DNA of 64,000 bases from Myxococcales bacterium (lineage in GTDB: Bacteria; Myxococcota_A; Bradymonadia; UBA7976; UBA1532), in the NCBI GenBank assembly GCA_020633555.1, contig JACKDL010000002.1, forward strand, positions 1-64,000. Reading direction: 5' to 3'. A program made the translations under genes and the position numbers. The notes under the pieces were generated by a model, which worked only from the letters and a program-made list of their open reading frames with translations, made no database searches and had not been told where the DNA came from. Positions 51,126-60,378 of this stretch are shown in pieces (position 1 is the stretch's first letter; each line of letters begins with the position of its first letter).

Positions 51126-51725
51126 TCAGGCGGGGGCGGGGCCCAGGAGCAGGGCGCGGGCGAGGACCTTGGTGTGCTCGCCGGTGCCCCACAGGGCGTC
51201 GCCCAGGTCGCCGGCGGCGTGGCGCAGCAGGTAGCCCGAGATGATCTGCAGGATGGCGGGGCGCAGGGGGGCGCCGGTGGGGGTCTCGGGGCCCACCAGG
51301 GCCTTGAAGGCGTGCTCCAGCGCGTCGATGAGGCCGCCGAACTGGCGCATGACCTGCCCCTCGCCGCTGGGGTCCACCAGCTCGCGCACCACCACGCTCA
51401 GCAGGTTGGGGCGGGCGCTGGCGAAGGCCACCAGGCTGTCCACGAGCTGGTCCAGGGCGGGGCCGGGGGGCTGGCCGGCGCCGGCGGCGATGGCCCGGGC
51501 CACGACGGTGCGCATCTCGCGGAAGGCCCGGCGCACCACCTCGGCGTACAGGGCCTCCTTGCTCTCGAAGTGGTAGAGCAAGGATGAGCGCCGCACGCTG
51601 GCGGCCGCGGCGATGTCGGCCAGCCGGGCCTGCTGGAAGCCCTGGGCCCCGAAGGCCTGCTCGGCGGCCTGCAGCAGCCGATCGGTGGTGGCGACGGCGT
51701 GGGCGTTCTTCGGCGGTCTGCCCAT
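51126..51725 (-). CDS. TetR/AcrR-family transcriptional regulator
   Basis: 199 aa, standard TetR size. The N-terminal HTH (about 12-58) reads LLQAAEQAFGAQGFQQARLA, DIAAAASVRRSSLLYHFESK and EALYAEVV, the usual three-helix pattern with YHFxSKEAL. The C-terminal ligand domain is helical and specific to its effector, which is unknown. The start overlaps the epimerase stop (TGATG), so the regulator is probably co-expressed with that gene. Confidence 0.9.
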   Translation of the reverse strand: MGRPPKNAHAVATTDRLLQAAEQAFGAQGFQQARLADIAAAASVRRSSLLYHFESKEALYAEVVRRAFREMRTVVARAIAAGAGQPPGPALDQLVDSLVAFASARPNLLSVVVRELVDPSGEGQVMRQFGGLIDALEHAFKALVGPETPTGAPLRPAILQIISGYLLRHAAGDLGDALWGTGEHTKVLARALLLGPAPA

Positions 51726-52654
51726 CAGGTGCCCTGGACCGCCTCGACCAGGGCGCGCAGCCCGTCGGCCACCGGCACCTGCGCCCGCCAGCCCAGGGCC
51801 TCGAAGGCGCGGTCCACCCGGGCCTTCGAGTCGCGGATGTCGCCGGCACGGGCGGGCCCGAAGTGCGGCGCGGGGGGCCCGCCGAGCAGGGCGGCCAGGT
51901 GCCCGTAGAGCTGCTTCAGGGTGGTGGTCTCGCCGCGGCCGATGTTGCACACCAGCCCGGCCGGGGCGTCCAGGGCGCCGGCGGCCAGGTTGGCGCGCAC
52001 CACGTCGGCCACGAACACGAAGTCCCGGGTCTGCTCGCCGTCGCCGAAGATGGTGGGCACCAGGCCCCGGCGCAGCCGGTCGACGAAGATGCTGATGACG
52101 CCCGAGTAGGGGCTGGAGGGGTCCTGGCGGGGCCCGAAGACGTTGAAGTAGCGCAGCGACGCCGTGGGCAGCCCGTACAGATCGGCCCACACGCGCATGT
52201 AGGTCTCGGCGGCCAGCTTCTCGACGGCGTAGGGGGACTGGGGGTTGGGCGCGGCGGTCTCGACGCAGGCCTCGGCGCCCGTGTCGCCGTACACGGCGGC
52301 CGAGCTGGCGAACACCACCCGCTTCACGCCGGCGGCCCGCGCGGCCTCCAGCACCATCAGGGCCCCGCCCAGGTTCACGTGGTGGGTGGCCACGGGGCGC
52401 TCCACGGTGGCGGGCACCGAGGCCACGGCCGCCTGGTGGAACACCCGATCGCAGCCGGCCACGGCGCGGTCCACCGTGGCCCGGTCGGCCACGTCGCCCT
52501 CGATGAACTCGATGACGTCCGCCACCTGGGCCAGGTTCTCGCGCCTGCCCGTGGACAGATCGTCCAGCACCACCACCTGGTCGCCCGCGGCCACCAGAGC
52601 GTCCACGAGGTGGGACCCGATGAAGCCGGCGCCGCCCGTCACGAGGCTCTTCAT
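51725..52654 (-). CDS. NAD-dependent epimerase/dehydratase (UDP-glucose 4-epimerase family)
   Basis: 309 aa extended short-chain dehydrogenase. NAD loop GGAGFIGS (7-14), Asp at the end of strand 2 (VVVLDD), FASSAAVYGD with the catalytic Ser, and Y142/K146 in YAVEK. RYFNVFGPRQDP is the substrate loop typical of nucleotide-sugar epimerases. It is a cytoplasmic enzyme that probably epimerises or dehydrates a UDP-sugar for surface polysaccharide, but no polysaccharide genes are adjacent. An AAGGAGG ribosome site precedes the ATG. Confidence 0.9.
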   Translation of the reverse strand: MKSLVTGGAGFIGSHLVDALVAAGDQVVVLDDLSTGRRENLAQVADVIEFIEGDVADRATVDRAVAGCDRVFHQAAVASVPATVERPVATHHVNLGGALMVLEAARAAGVKRVVFASSAAVYGDTGAEACVETAAPNPQSPYAVEKLAAETYMRVWADLYGLPTASLRYFNVFGPRQDPSSPYSGVISIFVDRLRRGLVPTIFGDGEQTRDFVFVADVVRANLAAGALDAPAGLVCNIGRGETTTLKQLYGHLAALLGGPPAPHFGPARAGDIRDSKARVDRAFEALGWRAQVPVADGLRALVEAVQGT

Positions 52655-53119
52655 GGGGGCCTCCTTTCCTGTCTCGGCAGCTACCAGCCCCCGGGCCGAT
52701 CCCGCAAGGGGCGCCCGCCGCCAAGCCGCGCTGTCGCTGTCGCGGCGCCGGTGCCAACGGCGCTTGGCAGCGGCGCCCGCCGCCCCCTGTGTTCACGGCC
52801 TCGCGCCGGTTGGCCCGCCCCTTGCTCTCTTGCCAGGGCGATGGCCCGGCCCCCGAACCGGGTGACCGATCGCCGGTGGCCGGGGCGCCCGCTTCCCCTC
52901 TCCCACGGGTGCCCCGGCCGCCTCCCCTGACTCCGCCGGCGGCGGGGTGCCGGCCGCTGTGGCTGGCCCCCCGCCGCCTTCCCCACGCGCGCACACCCGC
53001 CGCCGACCGACTCGCTCCGACCGCGGCGGGCCGGCCCATTGCCGGCGGGGTGGCCCCATAACTTGACTGGGGATCGCGCCCTTCCTACGCTCGCCGCGGT
53101 TGCCCTGGAGGGTTGTCTC
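52655..53119. other. 465-bp gene-free region
   Basis: It lies between divergent genes. It holds a 13-bp direct repeat (GGCGCCCGCCGCC at 52710-52722 and 52772-52784) flanking a small hairpin (GCCAA...TTGGC, 52753-52768), and the promoter of the barrel gene near its right end. The middle (52800-53040) is very GC-rich with no gene or structure I can name. Confidence 0.5.
53063..53091 (+). promoter_or_regulatory. Housekeeping-type promoter of the outer-membrane barrel gene
   Basis: TTGACT (53063-53068), a 17-bp spacer and TACGCT (53086-53091). The ATG at 53120 follows with GGAGGG between, so the leader is short but not absent. Confidence 0.55.
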
Positions 53120-53962
53120 ATGCGCCGTGGGTGGATTGCCGGGCTGGCCTTGCTGCTCGCGTCAGGCGGGGCGCAGGCCCTGGACAACGACCCCGCGCTC
53201 GAGCGCCTCTGCCGGGGCTACGACCCCGCCAACGGGGGCGCCATCCCCTGCACGCGGCCCGTGCGGCCCAACCAGGCGGCGTTCAAGGACTACACCCGCG
53301 AGCTGGGCTTCGTCTTCGCGCCCCGGCTGCTGCAGCCCGCCGAGACGCTGGGCATCAGCGGCTTCCAGTTCGACGTGCAGACGTCCATCACCGCCATCAA
53401 CAGCGACGAGCAGTACTGGAAGCTGGCCATCGAGGACGGCAAGCCCGAGGCCGTGCTCACCACCATGGCCCTCGACGTGCGCAAGGGGCTGCCCTACAGC
53501 TTCGAGGTGGGCGCCAACCTCACCTACCTGTTCGACAGCGAGCTGTGGGGCCTGGGCACCAGCCTGAAGTGGGCGCTGAACGAGGCGGTGGATCAGTTCC
53601 CGGTGGACTTCGCCGTGCGCGGCTCGGTGATCCACCTGGTGGGCACCCCGCAGATGAGCCTGACCACCGTGGGCATCGACGGCATCGTCAGCCGGTCCTT
53701 CGGCGCCGCGGGCGCGGTGAACTTCGGCCCCTACCTGGCCTACAGCCCGCTGCTGGTGTTCGCCCGCAGCGGCGTGGTGGACGCCACGCCCGGCACCCCG
53801 GACGACCCCGAGGGCAGCTTCACCTTCTCGGGCGAGGACCAGGTGGTGCACCGCTTCGTCATCGGCGTGCGGATCATCGCGGCGGCGTTCATGTTCACCC
53901 CCGAGATCTCGCTGACCCAGGGGATGCAGCAGTACAACTTCCAGGTGGGTCTGGACTTCTGA
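53120..53962 (+). CDS. Outer-membrane beta-barrel protein of unknown function
   Basis: 280 aa. The signal peptide (MRRGWIAGLALLLASGGAQA) precedes a Cys-containing N-terminal stretch (LCRGYDPANGGAIPC) and strands such as ISGFQFDVQTSITAINS, FEVGANLTYLFDSELWGLG and the final YNFQVGLDF. The terminal Phe is the classic BAM signal for a barrel. No family name is recognised. A clear promoter and ribosome site precede it. A 6-bp hairpin (53961-53974) overlaps the stop codon and may end transcription against the convergent panC. Confidence 0.68.
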   Translation: MRRGWIAGLALLLASGGAQALDNDPALERLCRGYDPANGGAIPCTRPVRPNQAAFKDYTRELGFVFAPRLLQPAETLGISGFQFDVQTSITAINSDEQYWKLAIEDGKPEAVLTTMALDVRKGLPYSFEVGANLTYLFDSELWGLGTSLKWALNEAVDQFPVDFAVRGSVIHLVGTPQMSLTTVGIDGIVSRSFGAAGAVNFGPYLAYSPLLVFARSGVVDATPGTPDDPEGSFTFSGEDQVVHRFVIGVRIIAAAFMFTPEISLTQGMQQYNFQVGLDF

Positions 53963-53990
53963 GCCGCCCGGCTCGGCCCAGCCGTCCCGC

Positions 53991-54899
53991 TCAGCCCAGC
54001 CGCACGTTGTCGATGAGCCGGGTCTTCCCGAGGCGCACCGCCACCGCCAGCAGCAGCCGATCCACCTCGCCCGTCACCGGGACCAGGTCGTCGGGATCCA
54101 CCGCCGCGCAGTAGTCGATGATGCCCCCGTGGGCCTGCTGCAGGCGCAGCTCGACCATGCGCTTGAGCCGGTCGGCGTCCCGCTCACCGGCGAGCCAGGC
54201 CCCCTCGGCGGCGAACAGCCCCTGGCTCAGGGCCAGGGCCTCGCGGCGCTGCTCGGCGCCCAGGTAGACGTTGCGGCTCGACATGGCCAGGCCGTCGGGC
54301 TCGCGCACCAGGGGCGCGCCCACCACCCGCACCGGCAGGTTCAGATCCTCGGTCACCCGGCGGATCACGGCGAGCTGCTGGAAGTCCTTCTCGCCGAACA
54401 CCGCCACGTCGCAGCCGGTGATGTTGAACAGCTTGGTGACCACCAGGGCCACCCCGGGGAAGTGGGTGGGGCGGTCCACCGCGCACAGGGTCTGCTGCAG
54501 GGCGGGCACGGCCACCTGGGTGGCGCTGTGGCCGCGGGGGTAGATGACGTCGGTGGTGGGCAGGAACACCGCGGCGCAGCCGGCGGCGGTGGCCTTCGCC
54601 AGATCGCCCGCCTCGTCGCGAGGGTAGGTGTCCAGGTCCTCGCCCGCCGCGAACTGGGTGGGGTTGACGTAGATGCTCATCACCACCACATCGGCCTCTT
54701 CGCGGGCCCGGGCCACCAGCGACAGGTGGCCGTCGTGCAGGTAGCCCATGGTGGGCACCAGGGCCACGGTGCGGCCGGCGGCGTGGTGCTCGGCGGCGAA
54801 GGCGCGGCAGTCGGCCACGGTGCGCAGCAGGCGCGGCGCGGCGCGCAGGGCGACGGCCGGGACCAGGGGCTCCACGACGGCGTGCGTCAGGGCGTGCAT
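53991..54899 (-). CDS. panC: Pantothenate synthetase PanC
   Basis: 302 aa. It joins pantoate and beta-alanine using ATP, the last step of vitamin B5 synthesis. The motifs are present: VPTMGYLHDGHLSL with the HxGH nucleotide loop at 55-58, YVNPTQF, FPGVALVVTKLFNI, GEKDFQQLAVI, and SSRNVYL with the KMSKS-like loop. The first ~20 residues (MHALTHAVVEPLVPAVALRA) extend beyond the usual start, so translation could begin later. It lies four bases after panB. Confidence 0.95.
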   Translation of the reverse strand: MHALTHAVVEPLVPAVALRAAPRLLRTVADCRAFAAEHHAAGRTVALVPTMGYLHDGHLSLVARAREEADVVVMSIYVNPTQFAAGEDLDTYPRDEAGDLAKATAAGCAAVFLPTTDVIYPRGHSATQVAVPALQQTLCAVDRPTHFPGVALVVTKLFNITGCDVAVFGEKDFQQLAVIRRVTEDLNLPVRVVGAPLVREPDGLAMSSRNVYLGAEQRREALALSQGLFAAEGAWLAGERDADRLKRMVELRLQQAHGGIIDYCAAVDPDDLVPVTGEVDRLLLAVAVRLGKTRLIDNVRLG

Positions 54900-54903
54900 C
54901 GGC

Positions 54904-55707
<804 letters not shown>

Positions 55708-55918
55708 GGCGAGCCTCCAGTCCCGGGCGCGCCGAGGGCCGCGCTCCAGGCATCAGGTCCGGTTGATCTGCGCGAGGCCGGGCCGAACCGGCGATGCCGC
55801 CCCCGCCCCTGTGCGCGGGTGGCCGCTCGCCACTGCCTGACCGGCGCGGGACCGTATCACAATCACCGGTGGGATGCGCACCTGGGTGCGGGCGTCGCCG
55901 CCGCGCCCTCGCCGGCCG

Positions 55919-56341
55919 TCATTCGGGGGCGGCGGGGGCCTCGTCTTCGCCGGGCTCGGGGGGGTCCAGCGCCTCCACCCGCAGCACCCGGGCGGCGTGG
56001 CTGCCCAGCCAGGTGCGCGTCTCGCTGGACAGGGCGCCGGCCACCTTCACGGGGACGCCGGGCGCGGCCCGCAGCCGGGCGATGACCTCGGCCACCACCG
56101 GCACCTCGTCGTCGGCGTCCTCCAGGGCCACCCGCTCCCAGCCCAGGGCCGTGTCCATCTCCGCATGGAGGGCCGGGCGGTCCACCAGGCAGGTGGGCGG
56201 GTTGTGGCGCAGGGTGTAGACGCCGTCGCCCTTGGGCAGCGGGGGCTTGCGGGGGCCCTTGGGGGCGCCGGCGCAGCCCGCGGCGAGGGCCAGGGCGGCG
56301 AGCAGCAGGGTGGGCAGCAGGCGGGCGGCGAGGGTGCGCAT
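55919..56341 (-). CDS. Small lipoprotein of unknown function
   Basis: 140 aa with a signal peptide and lipobox LAAGC (Cys at residue 23). The mature part is short, with KVAGALSSETRTWLGSHAARVLRVEAL suggesting a small alpha/beta domain, and an acidic Glu/Ala/Pro tail. No family is recognised. The ATG has no ribosome site; CATCGT seven bases upstream with TTGCCC 18 bp further could be a leaderless promoter. Confidence 0.6.
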   Translation of the reverse strand: MRTLAARLLPTLLLAALALAAGCAGAPKGPRKPPLPKGDGVYTLRHNPPTCLVDRPALHAEMDTALGWERVALEDADDEVPVVAEVIARLRAAPGVPVKVAGALSSETRTWLGSHAARVLRVEALDPPEPGEDEAPAAPE

Positions 56342-56397
56342 CGGGCCGACGATGCCCGCCGGCCGGGCGCCGGGGCAAGGGCGGTGCGCCTGCCCCT

Positions 56398-57672
56398 TCA
56401 CAGCCGGAAGATCAGGGCCTCGAGGATGCCCAGCATGGCGTCGGTGGCCTGGGCGTGGTTGTGGAAGCTGGTGAAGGCCACCCGCCCGCCGCCCGGCTCG
56501 GGCTCGAACAGCACCATCAGCGGCTGCCCGGCGCCGTCGGCCACCAGCACCTCGACGCCGGCGGCCACTTCGGCGATCTGCACCCAGGCGCTCAGGTTGA
56601 AGTTCACCGTCAGCCGGTCGGTGTTCAGGTAGTGGGCCAGGAACTCGCTGGGCACGACGGCCTCGATCTGGCCGTTCGACCCCCGCCCGCCGGTGCCGTT
56701 GCCCAGGTTGCACTGCGCCGGCAGCGGGTTGGGATCGTCGCAGCAGCCCTCGCAGTCCCGGGGCGGCGCCGGCGGATCGACGCTGCAGGCGGGCGGGCAG
56801 TCGGCGCAGACGCAGCAGTCCTCGCCGTCGGCGGCGGGGCTCTGGCTGGCCAGGAAGCTGACGAAGCCGGGCCAGCCGCGGCGCACGAAGTCCGCCGACA
56901 GGTCGCTGACGTACAGCGAGCCGCCCTGGCGCACGAACCAGCGCAGGTTGGCCAGGGCCTGCTGCACGTCGGCGTCGGTGTGGCCCAGATCGATGCCCGA
57001 GGTGCAGTTCACGAACAGGATGTCGTAGGTGCCCAGCCGCTCGCGGTCGGCCAGGAGCTGGCGGGCGGGGCGGTGGTGGCCCCGGTCGCCGCAGATCAGG
57101 TCGTACTCGAAGCCCAGCCCGTCGATGACCGCCTGGATGCGGTCGAAGTCGCCGGTGAGCACCGCCATGCGGGTGGCGTCGGCGGGCAGGCAGACCTTCT
57201 CGCTCTCGCCGTTCACCGGGCGGGCCGTGCCGCCCACCACCTCGGCCTGGTAGCGGGCGAAGAAGCTGCCCAGGCGTACGTTCACCTCGGCGGGCCCCGG
57301 CGCCAGGTTGCTCAGGCGGAAGCGGCCGCGCTGATCGGCCACCACCTGCACCTCGCGGGGCTGGCCGAAGCAGTCGGTGGTGACGGCCACCACCTGGGCG
57401 CCCGCCAGGGCCTGGCCGCCGGGGGCGCAGGCCACGCCGATGAGATCGCCGGTGGTGCAGACGCCCGCCTCGGTGCGGATGGCGGCGTCGCGGGTGGGGG
57501 GCAGGAAGGCGTCCTCGACCACCACCAGCCCGTCCCGGGCGGGGCGGGCGTCGTCGAAGGTGATGGGCCCCTCGTCGGGGGGCACGAAGGGGGCCTGGGG
57601 CTCGGCCTCACAGGCGGCCAGCGCCCCGCACAGCAGGAGCGCCGCCACCAGGTGGGGCCGGATCCCCTTCAC
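56398..57672 (-). CDS. Lipoprotein with carboxypeptidase-regulatory-like domain and a ThuA/glutamine-amidotransferase-like fold
   Basis: 424 aa from a GTG start overlapping the deaminase stop (GTGA). Signal peptide with lipobox LAAC (Cys at residue 21). Residues ~70-160 form a CarboxypepD_reg-like sandwich (GGQALAGAQVVAVTTDCFG, GRFRLSNLAPGPAEVNVRLG). Residues ~165-270 resemble a class-I amidotransferase/ThuA fold (YDILFVNCTSG, LRWFVRQGGSLYVSDLSADF) without a convincing catalytic triad. A Cys-rich insertion (DCCVCADCPPACSVDPPAPP) follows and could form disulfides. Function unknown. Confidence 0.68.
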   Translation of the reverse strand: MKGIRPHLVAALLLCGALAACEAEPQAPFVPPDEGPITFDDARPARDGLVVVEDAFLPPTRDAAIRTEAGVCTTGDLIGVACAPGGQALAGAQVVAVTTDCFGQPREVQVVADQRGRFRLSNLAPGPAEVNVRLGSFFARYQAEVVGGTARPVNGESEKVCLPADATRMAVLTGDFDRIQAVIDGLGFEYDLICGDRGHHRPARQLLADRERLGTYDILFVNCTSGIDLGHTDADVQQALANLRWFVRQGGSLYVSDLSADFVRRGWPGFVSFLASQSPAADGEDCCVCADCPPACSVDPPAPPRDCEGCCDDPNPLPAQCNLGNGTGGRGSNGQIEAVVPSEFLAHYLNTDRLTVNFNLSAWVQIAEVAAGVEVLVADGAGQPLMVLFEPEPGGGRVAFTSFHNHAQATDAMLGILEALIFRL

Positions 57673-58934
57673 CCCGCCTTGCCCGCGGCCAGGCCGTGGG
57701 CCTGGGCGTGCTCGGCGGCCACCTGCTCGTAGTAGTCGATGATCGAGCGCACGTAGGCCCGCTTCTCCAGGTAGGTGCCCGGCATGAAGCTGCGCTTGAA
57801 GCCGTAGACGATGATCGACTTCAGGTCGTGCTGGTCGAGGCCCAGGTGCTCCACCGCCAGCATCAGCTCGCGGGTGACCGTGGTGTTCGACACCGTGCGG
57901 TTGTCGGTGCAGATGGTGGTGCTCAGCCGGTGCTGGCGCAGCTTCTTGAAGCTGTGCTCGGCCAGGCTGCTCATGTTCGGGTTGGTCTGCAGGTTGCTGG
58001 TCAGGCAGACCTCGAGGGTGATCCGGCGATCGGCGATGTACTCGCCGAGCTGGGCCACGTACTTCTCCTTGTCGGTGATCGACGGATCGCTGATGGCGTC
58101 GGGCTCGAGCAGATAGGTGCCGTGCCCGATGCGATCGGCGTGCAGGTCGGTGATCGCCTGGAAGATGCTCTCGGGGCCGTAGGCCTCGCCCGCGTGCACC
58201 GTCTTCTTCATGAACCGCTTGTGACAGAACTCGAAGGCGTCGGTGTGGTTGCCCGCGGGGTAGCCCGCCTCCTCGCCGGCGAGGTCGAAGCCCACCACCG
58301 GCAGGCCGTACTCGTCGCGGGCGATGATGGACGCCCGGGCCAGCTCCACCGAGGCCATGGCGAAGATGTCCGTGGGCGGCGTGTAGCGGTGGGCGTTGAT
58401 GAGGTTGCGGTAGTACTCCGAGAAGTTCTCCCGGAACATCCGCATGGCGCAGACGATGATCCCGTACTCGAAGCGGGGCTCCCGGCCCTCGCGCACGGCC
58501 TTGCGGTTGTTGAACTCGGTCTTGGCCTTGTTCAGCCCCCGGTTGACGGCCTTGAGCACCATCACCGCGTTCATGTGGGTGTGCACGTGGAGCTGGGGCG
58601 CGAAGCGCACCTCCAGGTAGCGCACGCCCTCGTTCTGGTTGTCCACCGCCAGCTCGTAGCCGGCCCGCTCCAGGGCCACCTCGCTCTGGAGCACGGCCAC
58701 CGTGTAGGCGAAGCCGGTGAGGTACTCGCCCAGGTTGGCGTAGCGGTCCTTGAAGACCAGCTCCCGCAGCCCCTCCTCGGTGTAGCTGGGCAGCTTGACG
58801 TGGTACTCGCGGGCCAGGTCGATGAGGGTGGAGATGCGGATCGACCCGTCCAGGTGGACGTGCAGGTCGGTCTTGGGCAGCGCCTTCACCAGGGCTTCGG
58901 TGATGGGCAGGTTCGCGGGGGGCGGCTGGGTCAT
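57669..58934 (-). CDS. Adenosine deaminase family protein with altered active-site pair
   Basis: 421 aa TIM-barrel metal-dependent hydrolase. Zinc ligands H25 and H27 (LHVHLDGS), catalytic Glu in HAGE (E250), and HADRIGHG (265-272) match adenosine deaminase. The usual TDDP is TDN (D344, N345): the zinc Asp stays, but the second Asp, which contacts the purine ring, is Asn. It is also about 70-90 residues longer than bacterial adenosine deaminases. The substrate may therefore be a modified purine or another amino compound. Cytoplasmic; the next gene, a lipoprotein, overlaps by GTGA. Confidence 0.85.
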   Translation of the reverse strand: MTQPPPANLPITEALVKALPKTDLHVHLDGSIRISTLIDLAREYHVKLPSYTEEGLRELVFKDRYANLGEYLTGFAYTVAVLQSEVALERAGYELAVDNQNEGVRYLEVRFAPQLHVHTHMNAVMVLKAVNRGLNKAKTEFNNRKAVREGREPRFEYGIIVCAMRMFRENFSEYYRNLINAHRYTPPTDIFAMASVELARASIIARDEYGLPVVGFDLAGEEAGYPAGNHTDAFEFCHKRFMKKTVHAGEAYGPESIFQAITDLHADRIGHGTYLLEPDAISDPSITDKEKYVAQLGEYIADRRITLEVCLTSNLQTNPNMSSLAEHSFKKLRQHRLSTTICTDNRTVSNTTVTRELMLAVEHLGLDQHDLKSIIVYGFKRSFMPGTYLEKRAYVRSIIDYYEQVAAEHAQAHGLAAGKAG

Positions 58935-59160
58935 GCTGGGCCTTCTCGGTGGGCGTGGGGGCCAGCATAGCCGCCGGCCCCGGTCGCGCTCGAATCAACC
59001 ACCCCGGGCGGGCCGGGGCAAGGCAGTGGATGCCGCCGGCGCCGGATTGTCGCGGGCGGATCCACGGAAGGTGGCCGCGCGAGGGCCGCGCGGACGCACG
59101 TCACCCGTGGCGATCGGGGCGCTCGGGCTGCGGAAACCGGTGGGAGGGGGAGGCGGCCGC

Positions 59161-59268
59161 TCAGGGCTCGCGGTTGGGCATGACCCGCAGGACGAGGTGA
59201 CAGGCACCGGCGGTCAGGGCGACGCCCGCCAGGGCAGACAAGCTCAGCGCAACGACGATGGGGAGCAT
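59161..59268 (-). CDS. 35-aa single-helix membrane microprotein
   Basis: The peptide begins MLPIVVALSLSALAGVALTA and ends VMPNREP. It is one hydrophobic helix of about 25 residues with a basic end (Arg/Asn/Arg), so it should span the membrane. A GGAGAG ribosome site lies five bases before the ATG, and a good promoter (TTGACA, 17 bp, TACGTT) stands about 55 bases upstream. Together these make a short real gene plausible. The lone Cys (residue 23) lies in the helix. The function is unknown, and no antitoxin-like RNA or partner is obvious. Confidence 0.55.
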   Translation of the reverse strand: MLPIVVALSLSALAGVALTAGACHLVLRVMPNREP

Positions 59269-59320
59269 TCGACTCTCCGTTATTGCTTACAAAGCTCACA
59301 CGTTGCCGTGGAACGGCCGG

Positions 59321-59349
59321 AACGTAACCGGGGCCTCACGGGCTGTCAA
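59321..59349 (-). promoter_or_regulatory. Promoter of the 35-aa microprotein
   Basis: Reverse strand: TTGACA (59349-59344), a 17-bp spacer, TACGTT (59326-59321). The -35 is a perfect consensus. The expected leader is about 45 bases. Confidence 0.6.
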
Positions 59350-59417
59350 TCGGCTCGGAAACGGCGGCAGGGCCCCGCGCGCCGGGCCGGCCGGTCCGTG
59401 GGCGGTGGGCGCACGCG

Positions 59418-59446
59418 TTGCGCGAGGCCCCATAAATCGGTAGACG
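59418..59446 (+). promoter_or_regulatory. Possible dapA promoter
   Basis: TTGCGC (59418-59423), a 17-bp spacer and TAGACG (59441-59446), ending 32 bases before the dapA ATG. The -10 lacks the final T, so confidence is modest. It is divergent from the microprotein promoter. Confidence 0.35.
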
Positions 59447-59478
59447 GCAGCGCAGCCAGCCCCTCTGGGAGGTGCCTC

Positions 59479-60378
59479 ATGTTCCGCGGCGTCTACACCG
59501 CCCTCATCACCCCGTTCACCCCCGACGGCAGCCTCGACGTGCCGGCCCTGGAGCGCCTCATCGAGCGCCAGGTGGCCGCGGGCGTCCACGGCATCGTGCC
59601 TTGCGGCACCACCGGCGAGGCCGCCACGCTCACCGACGAGGAGCGCGCGGTGGTCTTCCGCGCGGCGGTCACCGCCGCCAAGGGCCGCTGCAAGGTCATG
59701 GCCGGGGTGGGCACCAACGACACCCGCCGCGCCGCCGAGATGGCGAAGCAGGCCCGCATGACCGGCGTGGACGGCCTGTTGGTGGTGACGCCGTACTACA
59801 ACAAGCCCACGCAGGAGGGGCTGTACCAGCACTACCGCACCATCAGCGAGGCGGTGCCGGGCCTGCCGCTCACCCTCTACAACGTGCCCGGGCGCACCTC
59901 GGTGAGCCTGGCGGCCGACACCATCGATCGCCTGGCGGATCTGCCCGACATCGTGGCCATCAAGGAGGCCACCGCCGATCTGACCTTCGACGGGGAGCTC
60001 ATCACCCGCCTGGGCGATCGCATGGACGTCATCTCGGGCGACGATCCCACCGCGCTGGCCCTGTGGGCCATCGGCGGGCAGGGGGTCATCTCGGTGACCA
60101 GCAACCTGCTGCCCGAGAAGTTCGTGGCCATGTGGGCGGCCTTCCAGGCCAACGACCTGGCGGGCGCCCGCGCCCTGCACCACGAGCTGTTCCCCCTGTT
60201 CCAGGGCCTGTTCTGGGAGACGAACCCGGTGCCCGTGAAGAGCCTGGTGGCCTGGCACACGGGGCTGTGCGGCGATCACGTGCGGCTGCCGCTGGCCAGC
60301 TTGCAGCCCAACACCGTGGCCCGCCTGAAGGGCCTGTGCGACCGGATGGGGGTGGCGCTGCCCCACGCCCCCAAGTGA
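59479..60378 (+). CDS. dapA: 4-hydroxy-tetrahydrodipicolinate synthase DapA
   Basis: 299 aa, the normal size. It condenses pyruvate and aspartate semialdehyde, the first step of the diaminopimelate/lysine branch. Schiff-base Lys K162 (AIKEA), Tyr Y134 and Arg R139 (LYNVPGRT), and the CGTTGEA loop (42-48) are all present, as is TPYYNKP. GGGAGG lies eight bases before the ATG. Its stop overlaps the dapB start (GTGA). Confidence 0.96.
   Translation: MFRGVYTALITPFTPDGSLDVPALERLIERQVAAGVHGIVPCGTTGEAATLTDEERAVVFRAAVTAAKGRCKVMAGVGTNDTRRAAEMAKQARMTGVDGLLVVTPYYNKPTQEGLYQHYRTISEAVPGLPLTLYNVPGRTSVSLAADTIDRLADLPDIVAIKEATADLTFDGELITRLGDRMDVISGDDPTALALWAIGGQGVISVTSNLLPEKFVAMWAAFQANDLAGARALHHELFPLFQGLFWETNPVPVKSLVAWHTGLCGDHVRLPLASLQPNTVARLKGLCDRMGVALPHAPK

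Noticed and set aside
50420..51244. Long forward ORF across the gap before the TetR gene
   Set aside because: Low-complexity Gly/Arg composition; it overlaps two reverse-strand genes and the repeat element, with no ribosome site.
58964..58969. TATGCT as a -10 for the deaminase gene (reverse strand)
   Set aside because: The only TTGA-like -35 (TTGATT, 58998-58993) is 23 bp away, too far for a normal promoter.
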